Source: Chloroflexota bacterium
GTDB lineage: Bacteria > Chloroflexota > Dehalococcoidia > Lucifugimonadales > Lucifugimonadaceae
Assembly (NCBI GenBank): GCA_030831265.1
Contig: JAURLM010000022.1
Location: forward strand, 1 to 7,990
Direction of reading: 5' to 3'
Length of the DNA stretch: 7,990 bases
The notes under the pieces were generated by a model, which searched no databases, was not told the origin of the DNA, and was given only the letters and a program-made list of their open reading frames with translations. How positions within the stretch are numbered: position 1 is the first letter of the stretch; each line of letters begins with the position of its first letter. Of the stretch, positions 1 to 6,564 are shown one piece after another. A program made the translations under genes and the position numbers.

Positions 1-1
1 C

Positions 2-715
2 GTTGCCTATGACCAGTTGCTGTCCAACGCCGCAAAGTCTCGTTACATGTTCGGCGGCCAGACAAAAGTGCCCATGACCCTGTTTGCCCGTTCTGGCGCA
101 GGTACAGGTCACGCCGCACAGCACTCTGAGAGCTTTTATTCCATGCTGGCGCACATCCCCGGCCTGAAAGTTGTTGTGCCATCAGATCCGTACTCGTGTC
201 GAGGTTTGCTTGCCGCCGCGATCCGCGACGATGACCCGGTATTCCTCGTAAATGACAAGAAGCTGATCAACCTGTCCGGTTTCGTGCCTGACGAGTCTTT
301 CACCATTGAACTCGGTAAAGGCCGCTATCTGCGTCGCGGTACAGACGTGACCCTTGTAGGCATGTCATACACATCGGTCGTCTGTCAGCAGGCCGCCGAA
401 AAGCTGGCAGAGCAGGGCATCGACGCAGAAGTCGTGGACATGCTTTCGCTGTCACCGTTCGACGAGGACATCCTGATCGAATCGGTTAAGAAGACAAATC
501 GCATCGTGATCGTAGACGAAGACACGCCCATCGCCAGCATGGCATCGGAGTTCGCCGCAATTGTCGCTGACAAGGCGTTCGACTACCTCGATGCCCCGGT
601 GAAGCGAGTGACCGCACCGCACACGCCAGTTCCGTACAACCGTGATCTTGAAGTCAAGTTCATGCCTAACGCAGATGACGTTGTCGGCACAGTCAAACGC
701 ATGATGGGACGCTAG
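2..715 (+). CDS. 2-oxoacid dehydrogenase E1 component, beta subunit (5'-truncated)
   Basis: This is the C-terminal part, about 237 codons, of a ThDP-dependent E1-beta subunit (pyruvate / branched-chain / acetoin dehydrogenase family, normally about 325 residues). The frame is open to the left edge, so the true start and the N-terminal third, including the usual cofactor-activating glutamate, lie outside. Visible family features are the opening segment DQLLSNAAKSRYMFGGQ, the PMTLFARSGAGTGHAAQHSES block, HIPGLKVVVPSDPYSCRGLL, and the transketolase C-terminal domain with VDMLSLSPFDEDIL, a KTNRIVIVDED strand and the closing APHTPVPYNRDLE segment. E1-beta pairs with an alpha subunit, probably encoded just upstream, and passes an acyl group to a lipoyl E2. 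One departure: where many homologues read PV.F.E.K.LY, this one has PVFLVNDKKLINLSGF, so the glutamate is absent and substrate specificity cannot be inferred. The family call is secure; the substrate is unknown. Confidence 0.9.
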   Translation, partial: VAYDQLLSNAAKSRYMFGGQTKVPMTLFARSGAGTGHAAQHSESFYSMLAHIPGLKVVVPSDPYSCRGLLAAAIRDDDPVFLVNDKKLINLSGFVPDESFTIELGKGRYLRRGTDVTLVGMSYTSVVCQQAAEKLAEQGIDAEVVDMLSLSPFDEDILIESVKKTNRIVIVDEDTPIASMASEFAAIVADKAFDYLDAPVKRVTAPHTPVPYNRDLEVKFMPNADDVVGTVKRMMGR

Positions 716-751
716 GACGAAGCAAACTACTTCTAAACAGGAGTGACCACA

Positions 752-973
752 ATGTGTCGCAGCATCAAGACACTTCGACCACCGTTTGAAGAAGTGGTGA
801 CAGAGGAAGATGTGCATGCGGCAGCACTCCAGTTCGTCCGCAAGATCAGCGGTTTCCGCAAGCCATCGAAGGTGAACGACCTCGCATTCGATAATGCTGT
901 GGAACAGATAGCTGCAGTGTCTCGCTGTCTTCTCGACTCACTTGTAGTCCGGCAGCCGTTGCGGGACAACTGA
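752..973 (+). CDS. DUF2277 family small protein, function unknown
   Basis: A 73-residue protein starting MCRSIKTLRPPFEEVVTEED and continuing with AALQFVRKISGFRKPS, the hallmark sequence of the DUF2277 family as I recall it. I know of no established function. The ATG at 752 is chosen because family members begin with MCRSIKTLR and because an AGGAG at 739-743 lies 8 bases upstream; an in-frame GTG at 743 overlaps that ribosome site and is unlikely. The protein is soluble, with no signal peptide or membrane segment. It has two cysteines, Cys2 and one near residue 59 (SRCLLDSL). The conserved N-terminal Met-Cys-Arg would leave Cys2 at the N-terminus if Met is removed. It lies 36 bases after the E1-beta stop on the same strand and is probably cotranscribed with it. 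Confidence 0.85.
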   Translation: MCRSIKTLRPPFEEVVTEEDVHAAALQFVRKISGFRKPSKVNDLAFDNAVEQIAAVSRCLLDSLVVRQPLRDN

Positions 974-1085
974 GGCGAATCATATGCGGTGTGTTGCTAA
1001 CCTTTCCGATCGACTAATCCAGCGACGCCGATAGCGTCGCGCTCAACAGACAGAGATAACAAATCTCACGGGGCAATCAACAGAA
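974..1085 (+). promoter_or_regulatory. Intergenic gap with perfect 7-bp hairpin and weak promoter-like motif
   Basis: This 112-base gap separates the DUF2277 gene from the next ThDP gene. At 1022-1028 GCGACGC pairs perfectly with GCGTCGC at 1034-1040 around a 5-base loop (CGATA). No T-run follows, so it is not a typical intrinsic terminator. A weak sigma70-like pair, TTGCTA at 994-999 and TAATCC at 1015-1020 with 15-base spacing, lies just before it; if real, the hairpin would sit near the 5' end of the downstream mRNA. There is no good Shine-Dalgarno before the ATG at 1086, only CGGGGC at 1070-1075. The hairpin is seen directly; its role and the promoter are inference. Confidence 0.35.
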
Positions 1086-2765
1086 ATGGCAAAATTCACA
1101 GGTAGTGATCTACTGAACAAGGCGCTCAAAGCGGAGGGCGTCGATACCGTATTCGGCATTGCAGGTGACCATATCCTGCACATGCTGGACGAGATGTACG
1201 ATGAAGACTTCCGCATGATTGACTTCCGGCATGAGTCCGGTGCGGTTCATGCTGCCGATTCCTACTCTCGTATCTTGCGTCGAGCCGGCGTTGCGCTCTC
1301 CACCACACCCGGTCACGCCAACGCTGTTCCCGCCCTGGCCAACGCTATCCACTCCGAAGCTCCTGTGGTCAATATTTCCGGCTCCGCAGACTCGACCAAC
1401 CTCGGCCGCGGTGCTATGCAGGAGTTTGACCAGGTCGGCGTCGCAAAGGCCGTGACCAAGGGCGCATGGCAGGTTCCATCACCAGAGCGCATCCCGGAAT
1501 TTGTCGCACTTGCGTTCCGAACTGCGCTTTCTGGTCGGCAAGGCCCGGTGCACCTGACCATCCCGCATGACTTCCAGTCAGCAGAGGTGGATGAAGCCGC
1601 TGCCGCCCGCTATGCGCCACGGGAATACAGCACGCCGCGTAAGGTGCTTGGCGATCCCATGCAGGTTGAACGTGCCATCGAACTGCTGCGCTCGGCACAG
1701 CGACCTATCATCATGGCCGGTTCGTCAGCCGGAGCGACTGCAGAGCCTTCCGTGGTGCAGAAATTTGTTGAGACAACACACATCCCGTTCGTCTCTGAAG
1801 ACTCGGCACGCGCACTCATCCCTGATTCACATGAGTACAGCATCGGCCTCGGCTACCAACCGCTCAACCGGGCCGCACAGCGCATCCGTGATGCTGACGT
1901 AGTGCTCATGCTCGGCAAGCGGCTCGACTACACGCTCGGCTTCGGCGGTAGCCCGCCGTTCGCGAAGGGCGTAAAGCACATCATCATTGACCCGTCCGCA
2001 GCCGAAATTGGCCGTGCGCGTACCGTTGAAGTCGGAATCCTTGGTGATGTCGGCCCGATAGTCGAGCAGATGGCTGACGAAGCCGCGAAGCACAAGTGGA
2101 CGCGCCACAACGACTGGGTAACCTCGCTCAAAAATGACTATGACAGGTGGGTAGAAGACCTGCACGAGTTGGCGTCAGCGTCTGACCCGATGCACCCGAT
2201 GTTCGTCAGCGAAACGCTGCAAAAATTCATCGACGATGACACGCATATCAGCTATGACGGTGGCGACTACTGCCACTTCCTGCGCGCGTCTATCAAGCGC
2301 AACAAGCCATACCGTTTCCACAACGTATCCAGCTTCGGCATGATCGGCGTCGGGTTGCCTTACGCCCTCGGCGCGCAGGTCGCACTTCCCGGCAAGAAGG
2401 TCGTGCTGTCAGTCGGCGACGGATCTTTTGGCTTCAACGGTATGGAAGTGGACACCATGGTCCGCCACAAGCTGCCGGTCAAAATGTTCATCGGCAATAA
2501 CTCGATATGGGGCATTGACTGGCAGATCCAGAAGGGTCTTTACGGTCGCCCTGTCTGGACGGACCTGCTGCCGACGCGCTATGACCTTGTTGCACAGGGA
2601 CTGGGTGCTTACGGCGAGCATGTCACCAGCCATGAACAGCTTGAAGGTGCTATGAAACGAGCGTTTGAGCATGATGGCCCTGCGCTGGTCAACATCGATA
2701 TAGCGCAGATCATCAGCCCGGTCGCAGAGGCTGCAATCAGCCGTAAACTCGGCTCACATGGCTAA
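1086..2765 (+). CDS. ThDP-dependent enzyme, acetolactate synthase / 2-hydroxyacyl-CoA lyase-like
   Basis: A 559-residue, full-length three-domain ThDP enzyme. Residues about 5-170 form the pyrimidine-binding domain, with the cofactor-activating glutamate probably Glu50 in DFRHESGAVHAADSYSR, then STTPGHANAVPALANAI and MQEFDQVGVAKAVTK. Residues about 190-330 form the central domain, including VVLMLGKRLDYTLGFGG and a KHIIIDPSAAEIGR strand. Residues about 370-545 form the pyrophosphate-binding domain, with GDGSFGFNGMEVDTM from 444 and the metal-ligand region GNNSIWG near 470. The GFNGMEVDT wording resembles oxalyl-CoA decarboxylase and 2-hydroxyacyl-CoA lyase (GFSGMEVET) more than classical acetolactate synthase. 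No small regulatory subunit gene is adjacent, which argues against a biosynthetic acetolactate synthase. It is cytosolic, with no signal peptide. Likely chemistry is decarboxylation or lyase/ligase action on a 2-oxo or 2-hydroxyacyl substrate; the exact substrate cannot be read from the sequence. Superfamily is secure, the subfamily moderate. Confidence 0.85.
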   Translation: MAKFTGSDLLNKALKAEGVDTVFGIAGDHILHMLDEMYDEDFRMIDFRHESGAVHAADSYSRILRRAGVALSTTPGHANAVPALANAIHSEAPVVNISGSADSTNLGRGAMQEFDQVGVAKAVTKGAWQVPSPERIPEFVALAFRTALSGRQGPVHLTIPHDFQSAEVDEAAAARYAPREYSTPRKVLGDPMQVERAIELLRSAQRPIIMAGSSAGATAEPSVVQKFVETTHIPFVSEDSARALIPDSHEYSIGLGYQPLNRAAQRIRDADVVLMLGKRLDYTLGFGGSPPFAKGVKHIIIDPSAAEIGRARTVEVGILGDVGPIVEQMADEAAKHKWTRHNDWVTSLKNDYDRWVEDLHELASASDPMHPMFVSETLQKFIDDDTHISYDGGDYCHFLRASIKRNKPYRFHNVSSFGMIGVGLPYALGAQVALPGKKVVLSVGDGSFGFNGMEVDTMVRHKLPVKMFIGNNSIWGIDWQIQKGLYGRPVWTDLLPTRYDLVAQGLGAYGEHVTSHEQLEGAMKRAFEHDGPALVNIDIAQIISPVAEAAISRKLGSHG

Positions 2766-2768
2766 AAA

Positions 2769-2796
2769 GGGCTCACAAACTCAGCCCAAATGGGCT
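2769..2796 (+). repeat. Overlapping GGGCT/AGCCC stems after the lyase-like gene
   Basis: Just after the TAA at 2763-2765, GGGCT (2769-2773) can pair with AGCCC (2783-2787), and the same AGCCC, extended to AGCCCA (2783-2788), can instead pair with TGGGCT (2791-2796) over a 2-base loop. The two stems exclude each other. No T-run follows, so a classical terminator is not supported. It could be a weak attenuator, a 3' end stabiliser, or chance. The rest of the gap to 2901 contains one imperfect inverted repeat, listed separately, and no convincing promoter. Confidence 0.3.
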
Positions 2797-2820
2797 ATTC
2801 CAGATAGGAACTCAATTAGT

Positions 2821-2841
2821 CCAATTGCATCGCGCAACTGG
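2821..2841. repeat. Imperfect inverted repeat upstream of the transketolase-like gene
   Basis: CCAATTGC (2821-2828) and GCAACTGG (2834-2841) form an 8-bp inverted repeat with one mismatch around a 5-base spacer. It lies 60-80 bases upstream of the GTG start at 2902. A TAAAGT hexamer at 2842-2847 directly after it resembles a -10 element, but no matching -35 is seen at the right distance. It could be an operator or simply chance. Confidence 0.2.
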
Positions 2842-2901
2842 TAAAGTGCCGATTGCAAATAGAACAATTCCACTACGTAACTGCACAGGAGATTGGCGCC
2901 A

Positions 2902-5460
2902 GTGCCTGAAGAACGAACAACATCGGTCACGGTCAACTCGGTAGACCTTGAGAACCTGATTAAGAAAAACCAGGTGCAAGTGCCTGGCTACGATCGAGAA
3001 AAGATGGCGGACGTCGGTTTTCTGACGGCCATGACCCTCACTCTGCTGGGAAACTACGCCCAGACAGGTCACTTTGGTGGCCCGTTGGCGTACACCCCAC
3101 TTGTGGTCACCTCACATCTGCTCGGCGCGGAGCACGGTGGTCTGCAATATGACTACCGCCGCCCGAAGCACCCGTACTCAGACAAATTCATGCTGGCCGG
3201 CGGTCACAACGCACCCGTCACCTACGCCATGTGGATGATTATGGGTGAGGCACTTGCTCGCAAGCACGGCAAGACCGGTGACAGCAAATACGCTGCAGAC
3301 CCGCGGACATCCATGCTGTCTATCGACGCACTCGGCTTCCGCCGTGGTGCAGGTGCCCTTGCAACGCTGCTTAAAGATCGCGGGCTTGAAGACCACCCAC
3401 TCTTTGCACAGGCCAAACTGCGCGGAATCCGCGCACTGTCAGGCCACTCGGAGACAACAGACCTCACGAACGATGTGAATGGCGGTCCGTCTGGAGTTGG
3501 TGTCGCTTCTGCCGCTGGCAAGGCTGCTTTCTGGGACATGATGGGTGCGCCCATTGATTCCCCGAAGATCGTCGCCATTGAAGGCGAATTTGCCATGACT
3601 TCCGGTCATTCGCAGGAGTTCAAGACACAGGCCGTTGCACAGCAGGTTGGAAAACGCCTGCGAGTGCTCCTGTCTTACAACAACGCCGGTATCGACGACG
3701 AGCTTGTCGGCAGCGTTGTCAGGCCGGAGTTCACCGGCTACGACATCCCGGCGCAATGGACGTCATACGGCTGGAACGTCTTCAACATCGACAATGCAAA
3801 CGACTACGATCAGGTCGCTGCCGCCTACAAGGCGATGGAAGACTGGGACCCGAAGGACCGCCGCCCGATGATCCTCATCGGCAAGACGGTAAAGGGTTGG
3901 TGGCCGGGTGCCATCGACGGACAACTCCCCGGCTACGGGAAGCTGATCGTTGACCACAAGTCGCACCCTTACGGGTTCCCACAGAACGGTGACTACTTCC
4001 GCGCACTGGCCCATACATTTGAGGAGCAGTACGGAGTCAAGTTCGAGGGCATCGAAAACGGCCCGATCAAGGACGACCGCGAGCGCCTGATCCAGTTCAA
4101 GACCAACATTGACATCGCCATGTCTGTCCTCGAAAAGAACGGACTGGGCGACTGGCTCGCAGACCGGCTCGTGCAGATTGGCGATGGCGTCAAGGACGAC
4201 CTTCCCCTGCGCGTAAAGCGTGACGGTGACCCATTCAACGACGCGAAGCTGAAGGTTGCCAACCTGCCGGTTGAGCCGCAAAAAATTTCGGTCAAGAACC
4301 CTGCGACCGGCGAGTCGGCAGAAACGTCTATCAAACTGTTTGAGCAGGCTGGCAATGTGCGTGGCACGCGCCGAGCAATCTCCGAGATCTTCAAGTATGC
4401 GAACTACGTGACGGACAACCGGTTCATTGCTATTGCTGCTGACCTTGCGGAGTCGATCAACGTGCAGCACAGCGCGCTGTTCGGCTACTTTGACCCGCAG
4501 ACCAACCCGTCGGGCACTGCGATGAAGGCCGGTATCCAGGAAGCTGGTAACGCCTCCACCGCGGTCGGCCTGGTAGGGCAGACAGTCTCTCTGGACCCGA
4601 AGATTCACAACGGAGTCTGGGCGTTGAGCGGAACATACGGTGCGTTCACCCCACTCATGTACCTTCCTGCCCGTGTGTGGAGCCAGCAGAACCAGGACAG
4701 CCCGTTCCGCGTTGGCGTGCTGCACATCCTTGCCGGTCACTCCGGCCCGGAAACCGCAGCGGACGCCCGTACGCACTTCGGCATCTTCTCGCCGCAGGTG
4801 TGGAAACTGTTCCCGCGCGGACAGGCCATCACGCTGAGCTTCTGGGACTACAACGATGTCGCTCCAGCGTACTTCGCAGCAGCAGACATCGCTGCTAACG
4901 ATCCCAAAGTTGGCGTGATCGTCCTCGAAGTAGCACGACCTGACTTCCCTGTGGCAGACCGCTCCACGTTCGCAGACAAGGACTTGCTTGCTGCGGCGAA
5001 GGGCCTTTACGTCATTAAGGACTTTGATCCCGGCAAGCCGAAGCACGGTTACATCCTGACGCAGGGCTCCAGCTCAACTGTGAACCTCGTCAAAACGCTG
5101 CCTAAGCTGGCTGCTGCTGGCATCAACGTCAAGGTCATCGCCTGTATCAGCGAAGAGCTTTTCGACCGGCAGCCACAGGCCTACCGCGACTCGGTGCTCC
5201 CGGCTGGTGCGAAGCATGACCTCATGGTCGTCAGTACTGGTACACAGCGCGTAATGCCAATTCGCGGGCTTGGTGAACTCACGGCTGAATACTCACTGAC
5301 CTCGGACTGGGACGACCAGTGGCTGAGTGGTGGGACAGAGGCAGACGTGATCGCCGAGGCACACCTCGACGAAGCGTCGATACTTGCCGGTATCACCCGG
5401 TTTGCGAATGAGCGTGACTCTCGCCTGAAGCGGCAGAGGGACCAACTCGCCAGCCTGTAA
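2902..5460 (+). CDS. Large divergent transketolase-like ThDP enzyme, substrate unknown
   Basis: An 852-residue protein, against about 660-700 for standard transketolase and nearer the size of phosphoketolase or homodimeric pyruvate dehydrogenase E1. GTG at 2902 is preferred because AGGAG at 2887-2891 sits 10 bases upstream; an in-frame TTG at 2893 is too close to it. The N-terminal cofactor domain (about 35-375) has TGHFGGPLAYTPL, HPYSDKFMLAGGH, LSGHSETTDLTNDVNGGPSG and SYNNAGIDDE, matching transketolase positions in order. The metal-binding GDG is replaced by G-E-F in AIEGEFAMTSGH (about 226-237), so Glu229 would stand in for the usual Asp. The central domain (about 505-680) has IAADLAESI, then AGIQEAGNASTAVGL with the likely cofactor-activating Glu547, AGHSGPETAADARTHFG, and a PRGQAITLSFWDYNDVAPAY segment. 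The last 150 residues form the C-terminal domain. A linker of roughly 100 residues (about 390-490) accounts for much of the extra length. Cytosolic. Fold and cofactor are secure; the reaction is unknown. Confidence 0.85.
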   Translation: MPEERTTSVTVNSVDLENLIKKNQVQVPGYDREKMADVGFLTAMTLTLLGNYAQTGHFGGPLAYTPLVVTSHLLGAEHGGLQYDYRRPKHPYSDKFMLAGGHNAPVTYAMWMIMGEALARKHGKTGDSKYAADPRTSMLSIDALGFRRGAGALATLLKDRGLEDHPLFAQAKLRGIRALSGHSETTDLTNDVNGGPSGVGVASAAGKAAFWDMMGAPIDSPKIVAIEGEFAMTSGHSQEFKTQAVAQQVGKRLRVLLSYNNAGIDDELVGSVVRPEFTGYDIPAQWTSYGWNVFNIDNANDYDQVAAAYKAMEDWDPKDRRPMILIGKTVKGWWPGAIDGQLPGYGKLIVDHKSHPYGFPQNGDYFRALAHTFEEQYGVKFEGIENGPIKDDRERLIQFKTNIDIAMSVLEKNGLGDWLADRLVQIGDGVKDDLPLRVKRDGDPFNDAKLKVANLPVEPQKISVKNPATGESAETSIKLFEQAGNVRGTRRAISEIFKYANYVTDNRFIAIAADLAESINVQHSALFGYFDPQTNPSGTAMKAGIQEAGNASTAVGLVGQTVSLDPKIHNGVWALSGTYGAFTPLMYLPARVWSQQNQDSPFRVGVLHILAGHSGPETAADARTHFGIFSPQVWKLFPRGQAITLSFWDYNDVAPAYFAAADIAANDPKVGVIVLEVARPDFPVADRSTFADKDLLAAAKGLYVIKDFDPGKPKHGYILTQGSSSTVNLVKTLPKLAAAGINVKVIACISEELFDRQPQAYRDSVLPAGAKHDLMVVSTGTQRVMPIRGLGELTAEYSLTSDWDDQWLSGGTEADVIAEAHLDEASILAGITRFANERDSRLKRQRDQLASL

Positions 5461-5483
5461 GGTCTAGCATGATCCTGTAAATT

Positions 5484-5518
5484 CAACCCACCGCGTATGA
5501 AAACTGCGCGGTGGGTTG
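5484..5518 (+). repeat. Perfect 12-bp hairpin between transketolase-like and cupin genes
   Basis: CAACCCACCGCG at 5484-5495 pairs perfectly with CGCGGTGGGTTG at 5507-5518 around an 11-base loop. The following bases (GCGCGACC) contain no T-run, so it lacks the second half of an intrinsic terminator. It starts 24 bases after the transketolase-like stop and ends 26 bases before the cupin ATG. That position suits an intercistronic element that stabilises the upstream mRNA or lowers read-through, giving unequal expression of the two genes. The stem is certain; the role is inferred. Confidence 0.6.
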
Positions 5519-5544
5519 GCGCGACCTGAAACCGGAGGCAAGAT

Positions 5545-5895
5545 ATGTACTTCTACGATGAGAACAAAGTCGAAAAACGAGAACTGTTACCCGGTGTACG
5601 CGCTCGCTTGATCTGGGGCGAAAAGATCATGATGGGCATTATCGATATCGACCCGAACGGCGTCGTTCCGCTGCACAAGCACCCGCATGAGCAGTGTGGG
5701 CGCGTGTTGGAGGGCAGCGCGTGGTTCACCGTTGGCGGCGAAAAGAAGCTGCTGACAGCCGGTGACCACTACGTGATTCCGGGGAACGTAGAACACCTCG
5801 TCGAGGCGACCTCGGATGGTTGCCAGGCACTGGATATCTGGTCACCGATCCGCGAGGAATACATCTCGGACAACGTGCAGTTCTTCTCGAAGTAG
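5545..5895 (+). CDS. Small single-domain cupin, KdgF-like
   Basis: A 116-residue single cupin barrel. Motif 1 reads VPLHKHPHEQCGRVLEG, giving candidate metal ligands His44, His46 or His48 and Gln50; motif 2 reads GDHYVIPGNVEHLVE, giving His84. These fit a mononuclear metal site. The tail ALDIWSPIREEYI resembles the end of KdgF-type cupins (IDVFSPAREDF), which act on unsaturated uronates in pectin and alginate breakdown, but similar small cupins are widespread with other or unknown roles, and no pectin or alginate gene is in view. The ATG at 5545 has a strong GGAGG at 5534-5538, 6 bases upstream. No signal peptide. It is the last gene before the terminator at 5917-5955 and in the same direction as the ThDP genes, so it may tautomerise or otherwise process an intermediate of that pathway. 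That link is inference. Confidence 0.85.
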   Translation: MYFYDENKVEKRELLPGVRARLIWGEKIMMGIIDIDPNGVVPLHKHPHEQCGRVLEGSAWFTVGGEKKLLTAGDHYVIPGNVEHLVEATSDGCQALDIWSPIREEYISDNVQFFSK

Positions 5896-5916
5896 TTCCT
5901 GCACTCGTAACGGCAT

Positions 5917-5955
5917 AAAAAACGGCCCACGGAAAAGTCCGTGGGCCGTTTTTTT
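5917..5955. terminator. Strong bidirectional intrinsic terminator between cupin and sodN
   Basis: ACGGCCCACGGA (5922-5933) pairs perfectly with TCCGTGGGCCGT (5938-5949) over an AAAG loop. The stem is flanked by six As on the left (5917-5922) and seven Ts on the right (5949-5955), so either strand gives a GC-rich stem followed by a U-run. It lies between two convergent genes, the cupin ending at 5895 and sodN ending at 6001, and would end both transcripts. Confidence 0.92.
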
Positions 5956-6000
5956 ATTGCTAAGTCATCTCATGTGCTGATTGAACTGCACACGACAAAA

Positions 6001-6429
6001 CTACTTCTTGCTGTCTGCGAAGATCTGGCCGATCTCTTCAAGCGCAGCCTTGAACTCCTGCGCCTTTGCCATGTCGACGTGCTGCTTCACGTAGCTGCCG
6101 AGTTTGCATGCGTTCCAGACCTTCGTGTGCAGGTCTGGCCACTTTGCGGCATGCTCCGGCTTGAAGTAGTCCGTCCAGATGACCAGGATGTCGTCCTTGG
6201 CCTTCGTGGCGTGCTCTTCCTTGACCGCAACGTAGCGGACGAATGAGTTGTGTGCTTCGACCGTCGTCGGCGCACCAAGCTTCTCGATCAGTTCGGTCAT
6301 GCGGATCACCGTCTGCGCTGCCTGGATGGCGTCGCGGGGGTCGTAGATTCCGCAGGGAACATCGCAGTGGGCATCTGCCGTGCCAAATGGGAGAATGCGG
6401 TCAGCCAGTCGCTTAATGTCGAGGATCAT
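6001..6429 (-). CDS. sodN: Nickel superoxide dismutase precursor
   Basis: A 142-residue nickel superoxide dismutase, which converts superoxide to oxygen and hydrogen peroxide. The diagnostic nickel hook HCDVPCGIYDP is at 21-31, so mature His1, Cys2 and Cys6 correspond to His21, Cys22 and Cys26, with the second-shell Asp3 and Tyr9 at Asp23 and Tyr29. A 20-residue propeptide ending ADA must be removed so that the free amine of His21 can bind nickel; it is not a hydrophobic export signal. The mature part, 122 residues, is close to the known 117-residue Streptomyces enzyme and keeps the family segment WTDYFKPEHAAKWPDLH (Streptomyces WSDYFKPPHFEKYPELH). The ATG has AAGGAG 6-7 bases upstream on the - strand. 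It diverges from the probable maturation peptidase at 6565 and ends at the shared terminator. Identification is near certain. Confidence 0.97.
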   Translation of the reverse strand: MILDIKRLADRILPFGTADAHCDVPCGIYDPRDAIQAAQTVIRMTELIEKLGAPTTVEAHNSFVRYVAVKEEHATKAKDDILVIWTDYFKPEHAAKWPDLHTKVWNACKLGSYVKQHVDMAKAQEFKAALEEIGQIFADSKK

Positions 6430-6564
6430 GCGGGGCTCCTTACTCAGTTATCTTGTCTGGTGCATTACGTGTGCGCTTAGTCCGCGCATCGCTCAGGTCA
6501 GTTGGAAGTCCAGTGAGGCTGCCTAGAGACCGGTAAATCTATCACGAATTAGTAATCTAAACAG
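6430..6564. promoter_or_regulatory. Divergent promoter region between sodN and its maturation peptidase
   Basis: This 135-base gap must carry the start signals for both divergent genes. On the - strand AAGGAG precedes the sodN ATG. A dyad, TGCGC (6472-6476) and GCGCA (6484-6488) with a 7-base spacer, could be a regulator site or chance. On the + strand a -10-like TAATCT at 6553-6558 would place transcription start close to the GTG at 6565, hinting at a leaderless or nearly leaderless mRNA; a poor alternative is TTGGAA (6502-6507) with TAGAGA (6524-6529). No strong promoter match is visible on either strand. Confidence 0.4.

Noticed and set aside
743..745. GTG as start of the DUF2277 gene
   Set aside because: It overlaps the ribosome-binding motif, and the family N-terminus MCRSIK starts at 752.
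452..817. 121-codon open frame on the - strand over the E1-beta 3' end
   Set aside because: It is antisense to a well-supported gene and the start of DUF2277, and its cysteine/histidine-rich product matches no family I know.
1827..2165. 112-codon - strand open frame inside the lyase-like gene
   Set aside because: It is antisense to conserved central-domain coding sequence, with no domain or ribosome site.
2893..2895. TTG as start of the transketolase-like gene
   Set aside because: It lies one base after the AGGAG motif, too close for initiation; GTG at 2902 has proper spacing.
3763..5046. Long 427-codon open frame on the - strand
   Set aside because: It lies entirely inside the transketolase-like gene, has no recognisable domain, and its arginine/valine-rich composition is what an antisense frame of GC-rich coding sequence gives.
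5941..6246. 101-codon + strand open frame over sodN
   Set aside because: It starts inside the terminator stem and is antisense to the clearly identified nickel superoxide dismutase.
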